Below are positions 1 through 5,923 of a stretch of 5,923 nt of DNA, one piece after another. Position numbers and translations under genes: made by a program. Location of the stretch: NCBI GenBank assembly GCA_027039465.1, contig JALWEA010000005.1:1-5923 (forward strand), read 5' to 3'. The notes under the pieces are model-generated. The model was not told the DNA's origin. It saw only the letters and a program-made list of their open reading frames with translations, and searched no databases. Position 1 is the stretch's first letter; every line of letters begins with the position of its first letter. The DNA is from Calditrichia bacterium. Its GTDB lineage: Bacteria > Calditrichota > Calditrichia > Calditrichales > Calditrichaceae.

Positions 1-1964
1 TAAATCGTACGATTTTTTTCGTAGCGCACACCAGGTAAAAACATAAATTTTTTTCCATAGTGCATTTCGGTCATTACGTACGCGCCGAAATAATCTTCGG
101 TACCGTGATAATCGGGCCGGATGGAATTCGGCCAGTGTCTCCAAAGTAAAGGTGCCCCGTTTAAGCCTTTGCGAACATTGTCGGGTGTGGTGGAAAGCAT
201 ATCGTATAGTTGATGCAACAAATCAAAACGTGGAGTCGGACCGAAAACAAATTGGCCGTTTAGAAAGGTTCGTTTATCCGGACTCGGATCAATAAACAGT
301 CGATAAGGTAATTTTTCACGCACGGCCGAACCGACATCCATTTCGTTCATCCACGGAAAATGAGCGCGAATGGAATCCATGCAGTATTGGTAGGGTTGAA
401 ATTTTCGGGCCCAACTGTCTTCGTTATTACGGCGGTATTGATGCCGGTATTTTATTCCGTATTTGATTTTTGAAGTTAATTTTTTAATGGAAGGCAAAAG
501 CGATTCGAAATTAATGGCTGCGGTAATTCGGTTTTCCACCGTTTTTTTCTTCGAAGCGTTTAGAGCATCAATGTACGTATTGTCCAAATCGTTCTTTGCG
601 GAATCGACCAACGTAAAAGGATTTTCAAAACCGGAAGTATTCCAAAAAGCCGACCTTTCCAAAAAATCATAATTGAGAGTGAGCGGATTAACATTTTGCG
701 AATAAGAATTCGCCAATACGGCATTCAACTTATGTCGACCGAACTTATATTCAAAATTCAATTCGTTTGAAATCAAAGTAAGTTCATTGCTATTGTCGGA
801 AATCGAATGAATATGCGCATTGCTCGAAGCATTAAAATTCTCGCTCCATCGCTGCAAATCGGTTACGGATCGATTGGCAAAATTACTAAATAAAATGGAT
901 CCGTTTCTTAACTGGTAATCCAAAACCAATGAAGCGCCAAACCGTTTTTTTATGCGGTGAACTTTCTGAAAATTGGTGCTTTGCGCGATTACTTTATTCC
1001 ACTCTTCAAGGGATGGATTGATGATATCGTAGCCGACATTCAATTGATCGGCGCTTCTGTTTCTTCGTTCCACATCCGCCTGGGCGAACAAGCCAAATCG
1101 TTTGTGCCAAAAACGCCGGTTCATTCCAAATACAAATTTATAATCGCCGTAAGCCTTTTCCAGCCCGTTGTACCCGCCCTGAACAATTCCGTTTAAGTGC
1201 AAACCTTTACCTTTGGGTGTGGCTTTCCTGATCTGAAAATTGACGGTTCCGCCGACCACATCCGCATCCTGATCCGGTGTAATCGCTTTGATAACTTCAA
1301 TTCCCTGAAGCATATATGGTGAGATCATGCTAATATCCGTACTCCGATCTCCCCGTCCCGTTCCGGCAACTTGAACACCATTAACGGTTATTGTGTTGTA
1401 TTTGGGAGAAAGTCCGCGAATAACCACTTTATTTCCCTCACCCCCGCTCCGAAGTATCGAAACGCCCGGCAACCTTGCCACGGATTCCGCAGCATTGGCA
1501 TCGGGAAGTTCCTGAATTCGCGCCGAAGAGACCACACTCTTTATGGAATTGGACGAAAGCTGTTGATTTATGGCCGCAATTTGCCCTTCCGCCTGGGCCG
1601 TCACAACAACTTCTTTACCTTGTAAAACGGCAAACTTCAATTTAAAATTACATTTTGTAACTTTATTTTCCCGAACGGTAACTTTTTTACTTGCGGGAAG
1701 GTAGCCGATATATTTCACCACCAATTCATACTTTCCGGGAGGCAGTTTGGTAATCAGATAATAACCCTGCAAATTCGTAGCCGCACCCAATTGCGTCCCT
1801 TTAACGAGGACATTGGCACCCGGCAAAGGTTCACCCGTGGATGCATCACGAACATAGCCTTTAATCGTCCCTGTTTCCACGACGCTTGCTAGAGAATGCT
1901 GCCATGTAAGGCCAATCCAAATTATGAAAGTTATTAACCCGAAACGTCTGAAAACTATTTTCAT
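1..1964 (-). CDS. TonB-dependent receptor with carboxypeptidase-regulatory-like domain; 3' end outside window
   Basis: Outer-membrane, TonB-energised importer. The frame is open from ATG 1964 to the left edge (654 codons and two bases), without frameshift. A Sec signal peptide covers about residues 1-26, with likely cleavage after S-L-A26. A carboxypeptidase-regulatory-like beta domain follows (about 32-110; G-T-I-K-G-Y-V-R-D, G-Y-Y-L-I, P-P-G-K-Y-E-L). A TonB-box-like K-E-V-V-V-T-A lies at 117-123. The plug (about 135-250) shows E-L-P-D-A-N-A-A-E-S, R-L-P-G-V-S-I, V-I-R-G-L-S-P and D-A-D-V-V-G-G-T-V-N. Barrel strands follow from about 255, and the last residues seen (Y-F-G-A-Y near 625-630, then P-G-V-R-Y-E) are a classic mid-barrel strand. 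The plug pattern resembles the Xanthomonas/Caulobacter-type receptors (TIGR01782-like), often tied to glycan uptake, rather than SusC. Roughly 250-300 residues should be missing, judged from usual family length. Being last after two sulfatases, it may import their product. Confidence 0.95.
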   Translation of the reverse strand, partial: MKIVFRRFGLITFIIWIGLTWQHSLASVVETGTIKGYVRDASTGEPLPGANVLVKGTQLGAATNLQGYYLITKLPPGKYELVVKYIGYLPASKKVTVRENKVTKCNFKLKFAVLQGKEVVVTAQAEGQIAAINQQLSSNSIKSVVSSARIQELPDANAAESVARLPGVSILRSGGEGNKVVIRGLSPKYNTITVNGVQVAGTGRGDRSTDISMISPYMLQGIEVIKAITPDQDADVVGGTVNFQIRKATPKGKGLHLNGIVQGGYNGLEKAYGDYKFVFGMNRRFWHKRFGLFAQADVERRNRSADQLNVGYDIINPSLEEWNKVIAQSTNFQKVHRIKKRFGASLVLDYQLRNGSILFSNFANRSVTDLQRWSENFNASSNAHIHSISDNSNELTLISNELNFEYKFGRHKLNAVLANSYSQNVNPLTLNYDFLERSAFWNTSGFENPFTLVDSAKNDLDNTYIDALNASKKKTVENRITAAINFESLLPSIKKLTSKIKYGIKYRHQYRRNNEDSWARKFQPYQYCMDSIRAHFPWMNEMDVGSAVREKLPYRLFIDPSPDKRTFLNGQFVFGPTPRFDLLHQLYDMLSTTPDNVRKGLNGAPLLWRHWPNSIRPDYHGTEDYFGAYVMTEMHYGKKFMFLPGVRYEKNRTI

Positions 1965-1966
1965 AG

Positions 1967-1973
1967 CTCCTCC
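1967..1973 (-). promoter_or_regulatory. Ribosome binding site GGAGGAG of the TonB receptor
   Basis: GGAGGAG precedes ATG 1964; taken as GGAGG, the spacing is 4 bases. It supports this start, which also gives a clean signal peptide. The 89-base gap (1965-2053) between sulfatase B and the receptor is AT-rich. I see no convincing terminator hairpin or promoter in it, so read-through from the sulfatase genes is the simplest reading. Confidence 0.75.
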
Positions 1974-2053
1974 GTTACAAACATTCTCAATGAATCCTTT
2001 TTTCATTTTGGAATTAGCAAACAGCCTTCCCTTTGATAAATGTTTTATTAAAT

Positions 2054-3430
2054 TCACTTCATTACAAATGGGCCGAGCGCATTGGGAGCCGGTTTCAATT
2101 TCTGCTCCCAGCTTGCCAACAGCCGTTTTAATTCCTGCAGTTCGTTACGATAACGGGGATCGTCCGCCAAATTTCGGGTTTCCCACGGATCGTTTTTTAT
2201 GTCGAACAGTTGAACGGTCGGGTCGTTTCGATAGGCGATCATTTTAAACGTTTCGGTTCGAACCATGCGCCCGTAGTCATTCATCACTTCGGAAACCACA
2301 AATTCCCGCCAGCTACGGGCTTTGCCTTTCAGTACGGGCAAAAGGCTTCTTCCGCGCATCAACGGCGGCGCGGGAACCCCGGCTAAATCGCACACCGTGG
2401 GCACAATATCCGTTCCGGATACCAAATGCGTCTCATCAACTTTGTTTTCAGAGAAGCGGCCGGGGAAAGAAAAAATCAACGGTACGTTAACGGCTTCTTC
2501 GTACAGAAAATTTTTAAGAACCGTGCTGTGCCTGGCACGGCCTTCTCCGTGATCAGAGGTAAAAATCACTAAGGTATTATTTTCAAAGCGCGAAGCCTCA
2601 AGGGCATCCAACACCCGCCCCAATTCCCGATCGGCTTCTTCCACCATGCGGTAATAACTCCATAGATAATAGCGCCAATTCAGCGGCGTCCATTCCGGCA
2701 TGCGCGCAATTTGAGCGCGCGCCGCTTCTTTCAGCAAAACATTAAAATTGGGCGGCAACGGGGGTAATTGATCTTCGATTCCTTTAACGGGCAGCGTGTT
2801 AAAGGGCGTTTTATTTCGCAGAATCCAGCCGCAAACATCATGGGGTTGCAAAAGCGAGGTAACTAAAAAGAAAGGCTTTTCGCTACGGTAATTCCGTAAA
2901 AAACTTTCACTAGCCATGGAAACGGTACGGTCTCCGACGGTACCGCGCAGATAAATTCCGCCCGGTAAAACTTTAAAACCAGGAATGCGTGTTGGATAGC
3001 CATCCGGCAAATGCCATTTACCGGCGTAAACGGTTTCGTAGCCGTATTGAGATAACCATTGCCCCAAATTGGGAATGCTTTTACGAATCGGCAAACCGTT
3101 GTGAATAACGCCCGTCTCCGAACTCATGCGCCCGGTAAACATGCTGCTGCGCGCCGGAGAACAAATCGGATTGGCGCTGTATGATCGGGCGAAAGTGACG
3201 CCGCGCTGTTTCAGCCGATCCAAATTCGGCGTGCGCGTGAATGCATTCCGCAAAGAAGAAAGTGTTTCCAAACCCTGCTGGTCGGTAATAATAAGCAAAA
3301 TATTCGGCCTGCTTTTGGTAACGGCCGCCCGGCTCAATCCTCCCAAAATCGGTTGCAAGGCAAGAGCCGCGCCGCCTTTTATGCCCACATCCAAAAATTG
3401 CCTTCGGGTAAGGGATTTTTTTTCGGCCAT
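2054..3430 (-). CDS. Sulfatase B, Tat-exported type I sulfatase-family hydrolase (458 residues)
   Basis: Alkaline-phosphatase-superfamily hydrolase expected to cleave sulfate (or a related) ester outside the cytoplasm. Residues 4-36 form a Tat signal: K-K-S-L-T-R9-R10-Q-F-L, then a Gly/Ala/Leu h-region. The sulfatase domain starts near R41-P-N-I. It shows D50-Q51, C90-S-P-A-R94 (formylglycine site), G-K138-W-H140, Q-P-H197-D, S-D293-H294-G-E, H301 and K306. The C-terminal subdomain (about 385-440) holds L-F-D-I-K-N-D-P. Metal ligands D-Q and D-H differ from sulfatase A's D-D and D-N and resemble sets reported for choline sulfatases and phosphonate monoester hydrolases, so the substrate may be unusual. 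I start at ATG 3430, not the in-frame TTG at 3448, because AAAGGAG sits 8 bases before the ATG and overlaps the TTG region. Tat export suits this class, as formylglycine is made in the cytoplasm before the folded enzyme is exported. Class is secure; substrate unknown. Confidence 0.94.
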   Translation of the reverse strand: MAEKKSLTRRQFLDVGIKGGAALALQPILGGLSRAAVTKSRPNILLIITDQQGLETLSSLRNAFTRTPNLDRLKQRGVTFARSYSANPICSPARSSMFTGRMSSETGVIHNGLPIRKSIPNLGQWLSQYGYETVYAGKWHLPDGYPTRIPGFKVLPGGIYLRGTVGDRTVSMASESFLRNYRSEKPFFLVTSLLQPHDVCGWILRNKTPFNTLPVKGIEDQLPPLPPNFNVLLKEAARAQIARMPEWTPLNWRYYLWSYYRMVEEADRELGRVLDALEASRFENNTLVIFTSDHGEGRARHSTVLKNFLYEEAVNVPLIFSFPGRFSENKVDETHLVSGTDIVPTVCDLAGVPAPPLMRGRSLLPVLKGKARSWREFVVSEVMNDYGRMVRTETFKMIAYRNDPTVQLFDIKNDPWETRNLADDPRYRNELQELKRLLASWEQKLKPAPNALGPFVMK

Positions 3431-3438
3431 TTTATTGG

Positions 3439-3445
3439 CTCCTTT
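3439..3445 (-). promoter_or_regulatory. Ribosome binding site AAAGGAG deciding the start of sulfatase B
   Basis: AAAGGAG lies 8 bases before ATG 3430, an ideal distance. Its first A is the last base of the preceding gene's TGA stop, so a ribosome ending the unknown protein would already sit on this site, which points to translational coupling. It lies just downstream of the in-frame TTG at 3448, which therefore cannot use it. Confidence 0.85.
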
Positions 3446-4242
3446 CAACGATGCTTGAGCCGTTTTTTAAGTAGGGATTTCACCTGCGGGTTTAAGATAA
3501 ACGCCTGCATGCCGCTCAAAGCGACCAATAACCGTCCTTGCAAATCGATGTAATAGAAATAAGGAAGCATGCCACGACCGGTATGTTGATACAGCTTAAC
3601 GGTTACTTCCATACCGGCAAACGGAATTTGGCGTTGGCCTAAAAAACGAATGTGTTGCTCTTCTTTGATTTTTTCAAGTTCATCAAGTAAAGTAAAAAGC
3701 GGCAGCTCCTTTGCGCCGTTCAATGAAAGACGCTGTAAAGCATCCGGCAGGCACCAATTGCAGCTAACGGGTCCGGCGATTTTTTTACGCGTCTGTCCGT
3801 CGATAAGTTGGTTGCCTTGCAAGCTTCCTTTTTTATCCAACCCGATGCGATTGATTGGCAAATCGGAATTAAAGGAGCGCACGTCGAAATTCTTCGTCCA
3901 TTTAAGCGGTGTTGCAAAACGATCGTTTAAACAGGTAATTTCCGCTTTTTGAACGCTCAAGCTATGCTGTTCGATCATTTGCTGTTCTACGGAAAGATTG
4001 AATGTATCGCTTCCCTTGGGCAGTGTCTTCTTAATTTGTACGTAACCGTGATGACTCGACTCTTTGATATTTGGGGTTAGCAGCCAAATTTCCCACGTCA
4101 ATTGCCACGAGCCCTGCGCATCAAAAGCGCCGGAAGCGTATTCCACATCCAATGCACCGTATTGGGCCAACGCTTCGATGGTAAGCGGTAATCGCCAATG
4201 CGGATTATTATTGTGGCCCTTTTTCTTCCTCTTCTCTTTCAT
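3445..4242 (-). CDS. Unknown 265-residue protein between two sulfatases
   Basis: I do not recognise this family with confidence. The ATG at 4242 is the first possible start, because an in-frame TAA lies 12 bases upstream. The N-terminus is very basic (K-E-K-R-K-K-K) and then Asn-rich, with no hydrophobic segment, so no signal peptide or membrane anchor is visible. The rest alternates aromatic and hydrophobic residues like a beta-rich protein, with one charged helix-like stretch near 182-197. The C-terminal part (about 205-250), with Y-Y-I-D-L-Q-G-R-L-L followed by a short hydrophobic strand, recalls the end of LolA/DUF3108-like beta-sheet proteins; this is impression only. There is a C161-N-W-C164 pair and a third Cys at 104. 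The C-terminus is basic (K-K-R-L-K-H-R). Its TGA stop lies 14 bases before sulfatase B's ATG, so the two are almost certainly co-translated and a role linked to the sulfatases is plausible. The frame is intact and surely coding. Confidence 0.88.
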   Translation of the reverse strand: MKEKRKKKGHNNNPHWRLPLTIEALAQYGALDVEYASGAFDAQGSWQLTWEIWLLTPNIKESSHHGYVQIKKTLPKGSDTFNLSVEQQMIEQHSLSVQKAEITCLNDRFATPLKWTKNFDVRSFNSDLPINRIGLDKKGSLQGNQLIDGQTRKKIAGPVSCNWCLPDALQRLSLNGAKELPLFTLLDELEKIKEEQHIRFLGQRQIPFAGMEVTVKLYQHTGRGMLPYFYYIDLQGRLLVALSGMQAFILNPQVKSLLKKRLKHR

Positions 4243-4261
4243 ACTTAAAACTTTTTAATTT

Positions 4262-4267
4262 CTCCTT
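4262..4267 (-). promoter_or_regulatory. Distant ribosome binding site AAGGAG for the unknown gene
   Basis: AAGGAG is a good anti-Shine-Dalgarno match, but 19 bases separate it from the ATG at 4242, against the usual 5-10. No start codon in any frame between them opens a frame of useful length, and the in-frame TAA 12 bases before the ATG rules out a longer protein. Either the spacer is bridged by folding or the ATG relies on weaker signals. Confidence 0.5.
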
Positions 4268-4276
4268 ACGTTACTT

Positions 4277-4387
4277 TTTACAAACAAATAGTAACCCGCC
4301 CCCTTTTCGATCTCAAAACAAAACGTCTCTCAAAAGACCGGTCGAGCCCATCCTTGTGCCCGAAGAGAGCAGGTTACCGTTTGTAAA
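4277..4387 (-). repeat. Nested inverted repeat in the leader of the unknown gene
   Basis: In the 206-base gap after sulfatase A, TTTACAAAC at 4277-4285 is complementary to GTTTGTAAA at 4379-4387. Just inside, GTAACC at 4291-4296 is complementary to GGTTAC at 4372-4377. A third, shorter pair, CTCTC 4327-4331 with GAGAG 4365-4369, nests within. As RNA this would give a long stem with one asymmetric internal loop (1 against 5 bases) and an inner hairpin, ending 9 bases before the Shine-Dalgarno sequence of the next gene. It lacks a GC stem with a following T-run, so it does not look like an intrinsic terminator. It could be an mRNA stability or processing element, a regulator of translation, or the remains of a small mobile element. 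The complementarity is seen directly; any role is inference. Confidence 0.55.
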
Positions 4388-4448
4388 TTCTTGCTTTTAC
4401 GGCCGCGCCGGGATCAGAATGTCAACCCGTCGCCGCCGGCAATCTCCG

Positions 4449-5923
4449 TTACTCACAACCGACTTTACAATTGCGCGCATCGCGAATAAATTCGCCTTTG
4501 CGTTTTACGGGAATCTCGTCTCCGTTGGTGGTTTCCAGCCATGTGAATACCTGATTGCGCAAATCTTTAATCAGCTTTTGGTACTGAGGTTCATTGATCA
4601 GGTTGTTCATCTCTTTGGGATCGTTTTTAATATCATACAGTTCTTCCGTGTCCCAAACGCCCCAGTAATACATGTATTTGTATTGATCGGTGCGAATACC
4701 AAAGACCGTCGGCGTCATGGGGAAAGCGCGCTCCCAGTAATATTCGTAGAAAATCCGATCGCGCCATTTCGGTTTTTCCCCTTTTAACAACGGCAGGAAT
4801 GACATACCGTCCATGTATTTGGGTTTTTCCAATCCGGCGGCATCCAAAATTGTGGGAGCAATATCGATGTTCTGCACCATGGGATCGATGACCGTACCAG
4901 GTTTAATCAAACCGGGCGCATAAGCCAGCAACGGTACACGGATCGATTCTTCGTACATTTGCCGTTTATCGATCAGGCCGTGCTCACCCATCATCAAACC
5001 GTTGTCGCCCATGTAAAGCACTAGTGTGTTGTCAGCCAAGCCGCTTTTCTCCAAATAATCCAAAATACGGCCGATGCTGTCATCCAATGTTAAAAGCGTT
5101 TCGCAATAACGCCGTACGTAATCATCGAAGTTAAATTGGTTGTAATACATGTAATCGACGCCGTGCCAACTGTTACGTTGCAAACGTACCCACAACGGTT
5201 TGCCGCGGTAATTCTCGGGTGTATTGGCCATGCTCTTGGGATGCGGCACTTTTTCGTGAGCATATTTCCCTTTGTATTTCGGTTCCGGCTCGAACATGGC
5301 GTGAACAGCTTTGTGCGACAGATACAGGAAAAACGGTTTTTCTTTTTGCTGATCCACCCAATCCAAAGCGTAGTCCGTCAGAATATTGGTGATGTAACCT
5401 TTTCGTTTCAGACGTTTACCGTCAATATTCAATTCGGGATCAAAATACTCACCCTGACCTTTAAAACTGATCCATTTGTCAAAACCTTTGCGCGGCATGT
5501 CATTGCCTTGCTTTTCGCCCATGTGCCATTTGCCCATGAAGGCCGTTTTGTAGCCTGCCTTTTGTAGGTATTGAGGGAAATAAATCAAATCTTCTTTAAC
5601 CGGCGATTGATTGTCCACCACTTTATGTTTGTGAGCGTACAAACCCGTTAGAATGGTAGCCCGGCTCGGCGAGCACAACGAAGTTGACACAAAAGCGTTT
5701 TTCAGGTGCGCCCCCTGTTTGGCCATGCGATCCATGTTGGGCGTTTGCAAAAACGGCGGATTGCCCATAAAACTCATAAAATCGTAACGGTGATCGTCAG
5801 ACAGAATAAAAATAATATTCATCGGTTTTTGGCCCGATTTGCGTTTGAGTGTTTCCAAACCGGCCAGCGCTTTGGCTTTACCGGCAACGCTCAGTAACGG
5901 TGCGGCCGCCATTCCCGCGCCGA
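4449..5923 (-). CDS. Sulfatase A, type I (formylglycine) sulfatase, exported; 5' end outside window
   Basis: Hydrolyses sulfate esters, probably in the periplasm or at the cell surface. Residues are numbered from the ATG at 5912. The family core is intact: S-D-D-H with metal ligands D39 and D40, the maturation motif C80-S-P-S-R84 (C80 would become formylglycine), G-K128-W-H130, S-H200-K-A-V-H204, G-D303-N304 and K316. A C-terminal sulfatase subdomain (DUF4976-like, about 400-475) contains the typical L-Y-D-I-K-N-D-P. The stretch after the cysteine, reaching H-K-V-V-D-N, resembles N-acetylglucosamine-6-sulfatase-like members (SulfAtlas S1_11-type); that substrate is a guess. The ATG at 5912 is probably not the start: the frame stays open to the window edge and reads G-A-G-M-A-A-A-P-L-L-S-V-A-G, which looks like the end of a Tat or Sec signal h-region. 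About 20-30 residues are therefore likely missing. It ends in TAA at 4449. Fold and catalytic class are very secure; the substrate is not. Confidence 0.95.
   Translation of the reverse strand, partial: GAGMAAAPLLSVAGKAKALAGLETLKRKSGQKPMNIIFILSDDHRYDFMSFMGNPPFLQTPNMDRMAKQGAHLKNAFVSTSLCSPSRATILTGLYAHKHKVVDNQSPVKEDLIYFPQYLQKAGYKTAFMGKWHMGEKQGNDMPRKGFDKWISFKGQGEYFDPELNIDGKRLKRKGYITNILTDYALDWVDQQKEKPFFLYLSHKAVHAMFEPEPKYKGKYAHEKVPHPKSMANTPENYRGKPLWVRLQRNSWHGVDYMYYNQFNFDDYVRRYCETLLTLDDSIGRILDYLEKSGLADNTLVLYMGDNGLMMGEHGLIDKRQMYEESIRVPLLAYAPGLIKPGTVIDPMVQNIDIAPTILDAAGLEKPKYMDGMSFLPLLKGEKPKWRDRIFYEYYWERAFPMTPTVFGIRTDQYKYMYYWGVWDTEELYDIKNDPKEMNNLINEPQYQKLIKDLRNQVFTWLETTNGDEIPVKRKGEFIRDARNCKVGCE

Noticed and set aside
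1..1964. Calling the receptor SusC
   Set aside because: The plug motifs fit the general TonB receptor type better, and no SusD is visible; the missing C-terminus and neighbour leave this open, so no symbol is given.
1924..2247. Plus-strand open frame spanning the receptor start and the end of sulfatase B
   Set aside because: It crosses two well-supported minus-strand genes and the gap between them, and resembles no protein family I know.
4336..4343. GACCGGTC palindrome as an operator, followed by a TTTT run as a terminator
   Set aside because: The 8-base palindrome is too short to call an operator and has no loop to form a stable hairpin; four T bases do not make a terminator.
4400..4410. 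CGGC-CGC-GCCG hairpin after sulfatase A as its terminator
   Set aside because: The stem is only 4 base pairs and no T-run follows in the direction of transcription.
4397..4425. TTGACA on the minus strand (4425-4420) as a -35 promoter box
   Set aside because: No acceptable -10 element lies 16-18 bases downstream, where the sequence is GC-rich; a chance match.
4356..4787. Plus-strand open frame of 143 codons
   Set aside because: It lies opposite the conserved C-terminal end of sulfatase A, has no domain-like pattern and no convincing ribosome binding site; it is an antisense shadow.
5136..5567. Plus-strand open frame of 143 codons
   Set aside because: It lies wholly opposite the sulfatase A catalytic domain; its composition follows from the opposite strand's codons.

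Overview
The window holds four genes, all on the minus strand, so transcription runs from the right edge to the left edge. In transcription order they are: a Cys-type (formylglycine) sulfatase cut by the right edge (sulfatase A); an unrecognised 265-residue protein; a second, Tat-exported Cys-type sulfatase (sulfatase B); and the N-terminal two thirds of a TonB-dependent outer-membrane receptor cut by the left edge. There is no RNA gene, CRISPR array, insertion sequence or integrase. Plus-strand open frames are shadows of these genes.

Organism: the TonB receptor shows a diderm bacterium. Its N-terminal carboxypeptidase-regulatory-like domain is typical of the FCB group (Bacteroidota, Ignavibacteriota, Calditrichota and relatives). 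Purine-rich Shine-Dalgarno sequences lie before all three starts that can be seen (GGAGGAG, AAAGGAG, AAGGAG). Most Bacteroidota use such sequences little, so I lean to a non-Bacteroidota FCB lineage such as Calditrichota/KSB1-like or Ignavibacteriota. This is inference; composition looks mid-GC by eye.

Layout: sulfatase A ends at 4449. A 206-base gap follows, carrying a nested inverted repeat (4277-4387) and a Shine-Dalgarno sequence unusually far from the next start. The unknown gene (4242-3445) is followed after 14 bases by sulfatase B (3430-2054), whose Shine-Dalgarno overlaps the preceding stop codon by one base, implying coupled translation. After 89 AT-rich bases with no obvious terminator, the receptor starts at 1964.

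Joint function (inference): the two sulfatases would remove sulfate, or possibly a related ester in the case of B, from an external substrate such as a sulfated glycan, and the receptor would take up the product. The receptor is of the type with a classic plug and TonB box rather than a clear SusC, and no SusD, glycoside hydrolase, formylglycine-generating enzyme or anaerobic sulfatase-maturating enzyme is visible here. The two sulfatases have different metal-ligand sets (D-D/D-N versus D-Q/D-H), so they probably act on different substrates. The least explained elements are the unknown protein between two exported enzymes and the structured leader in front of it.
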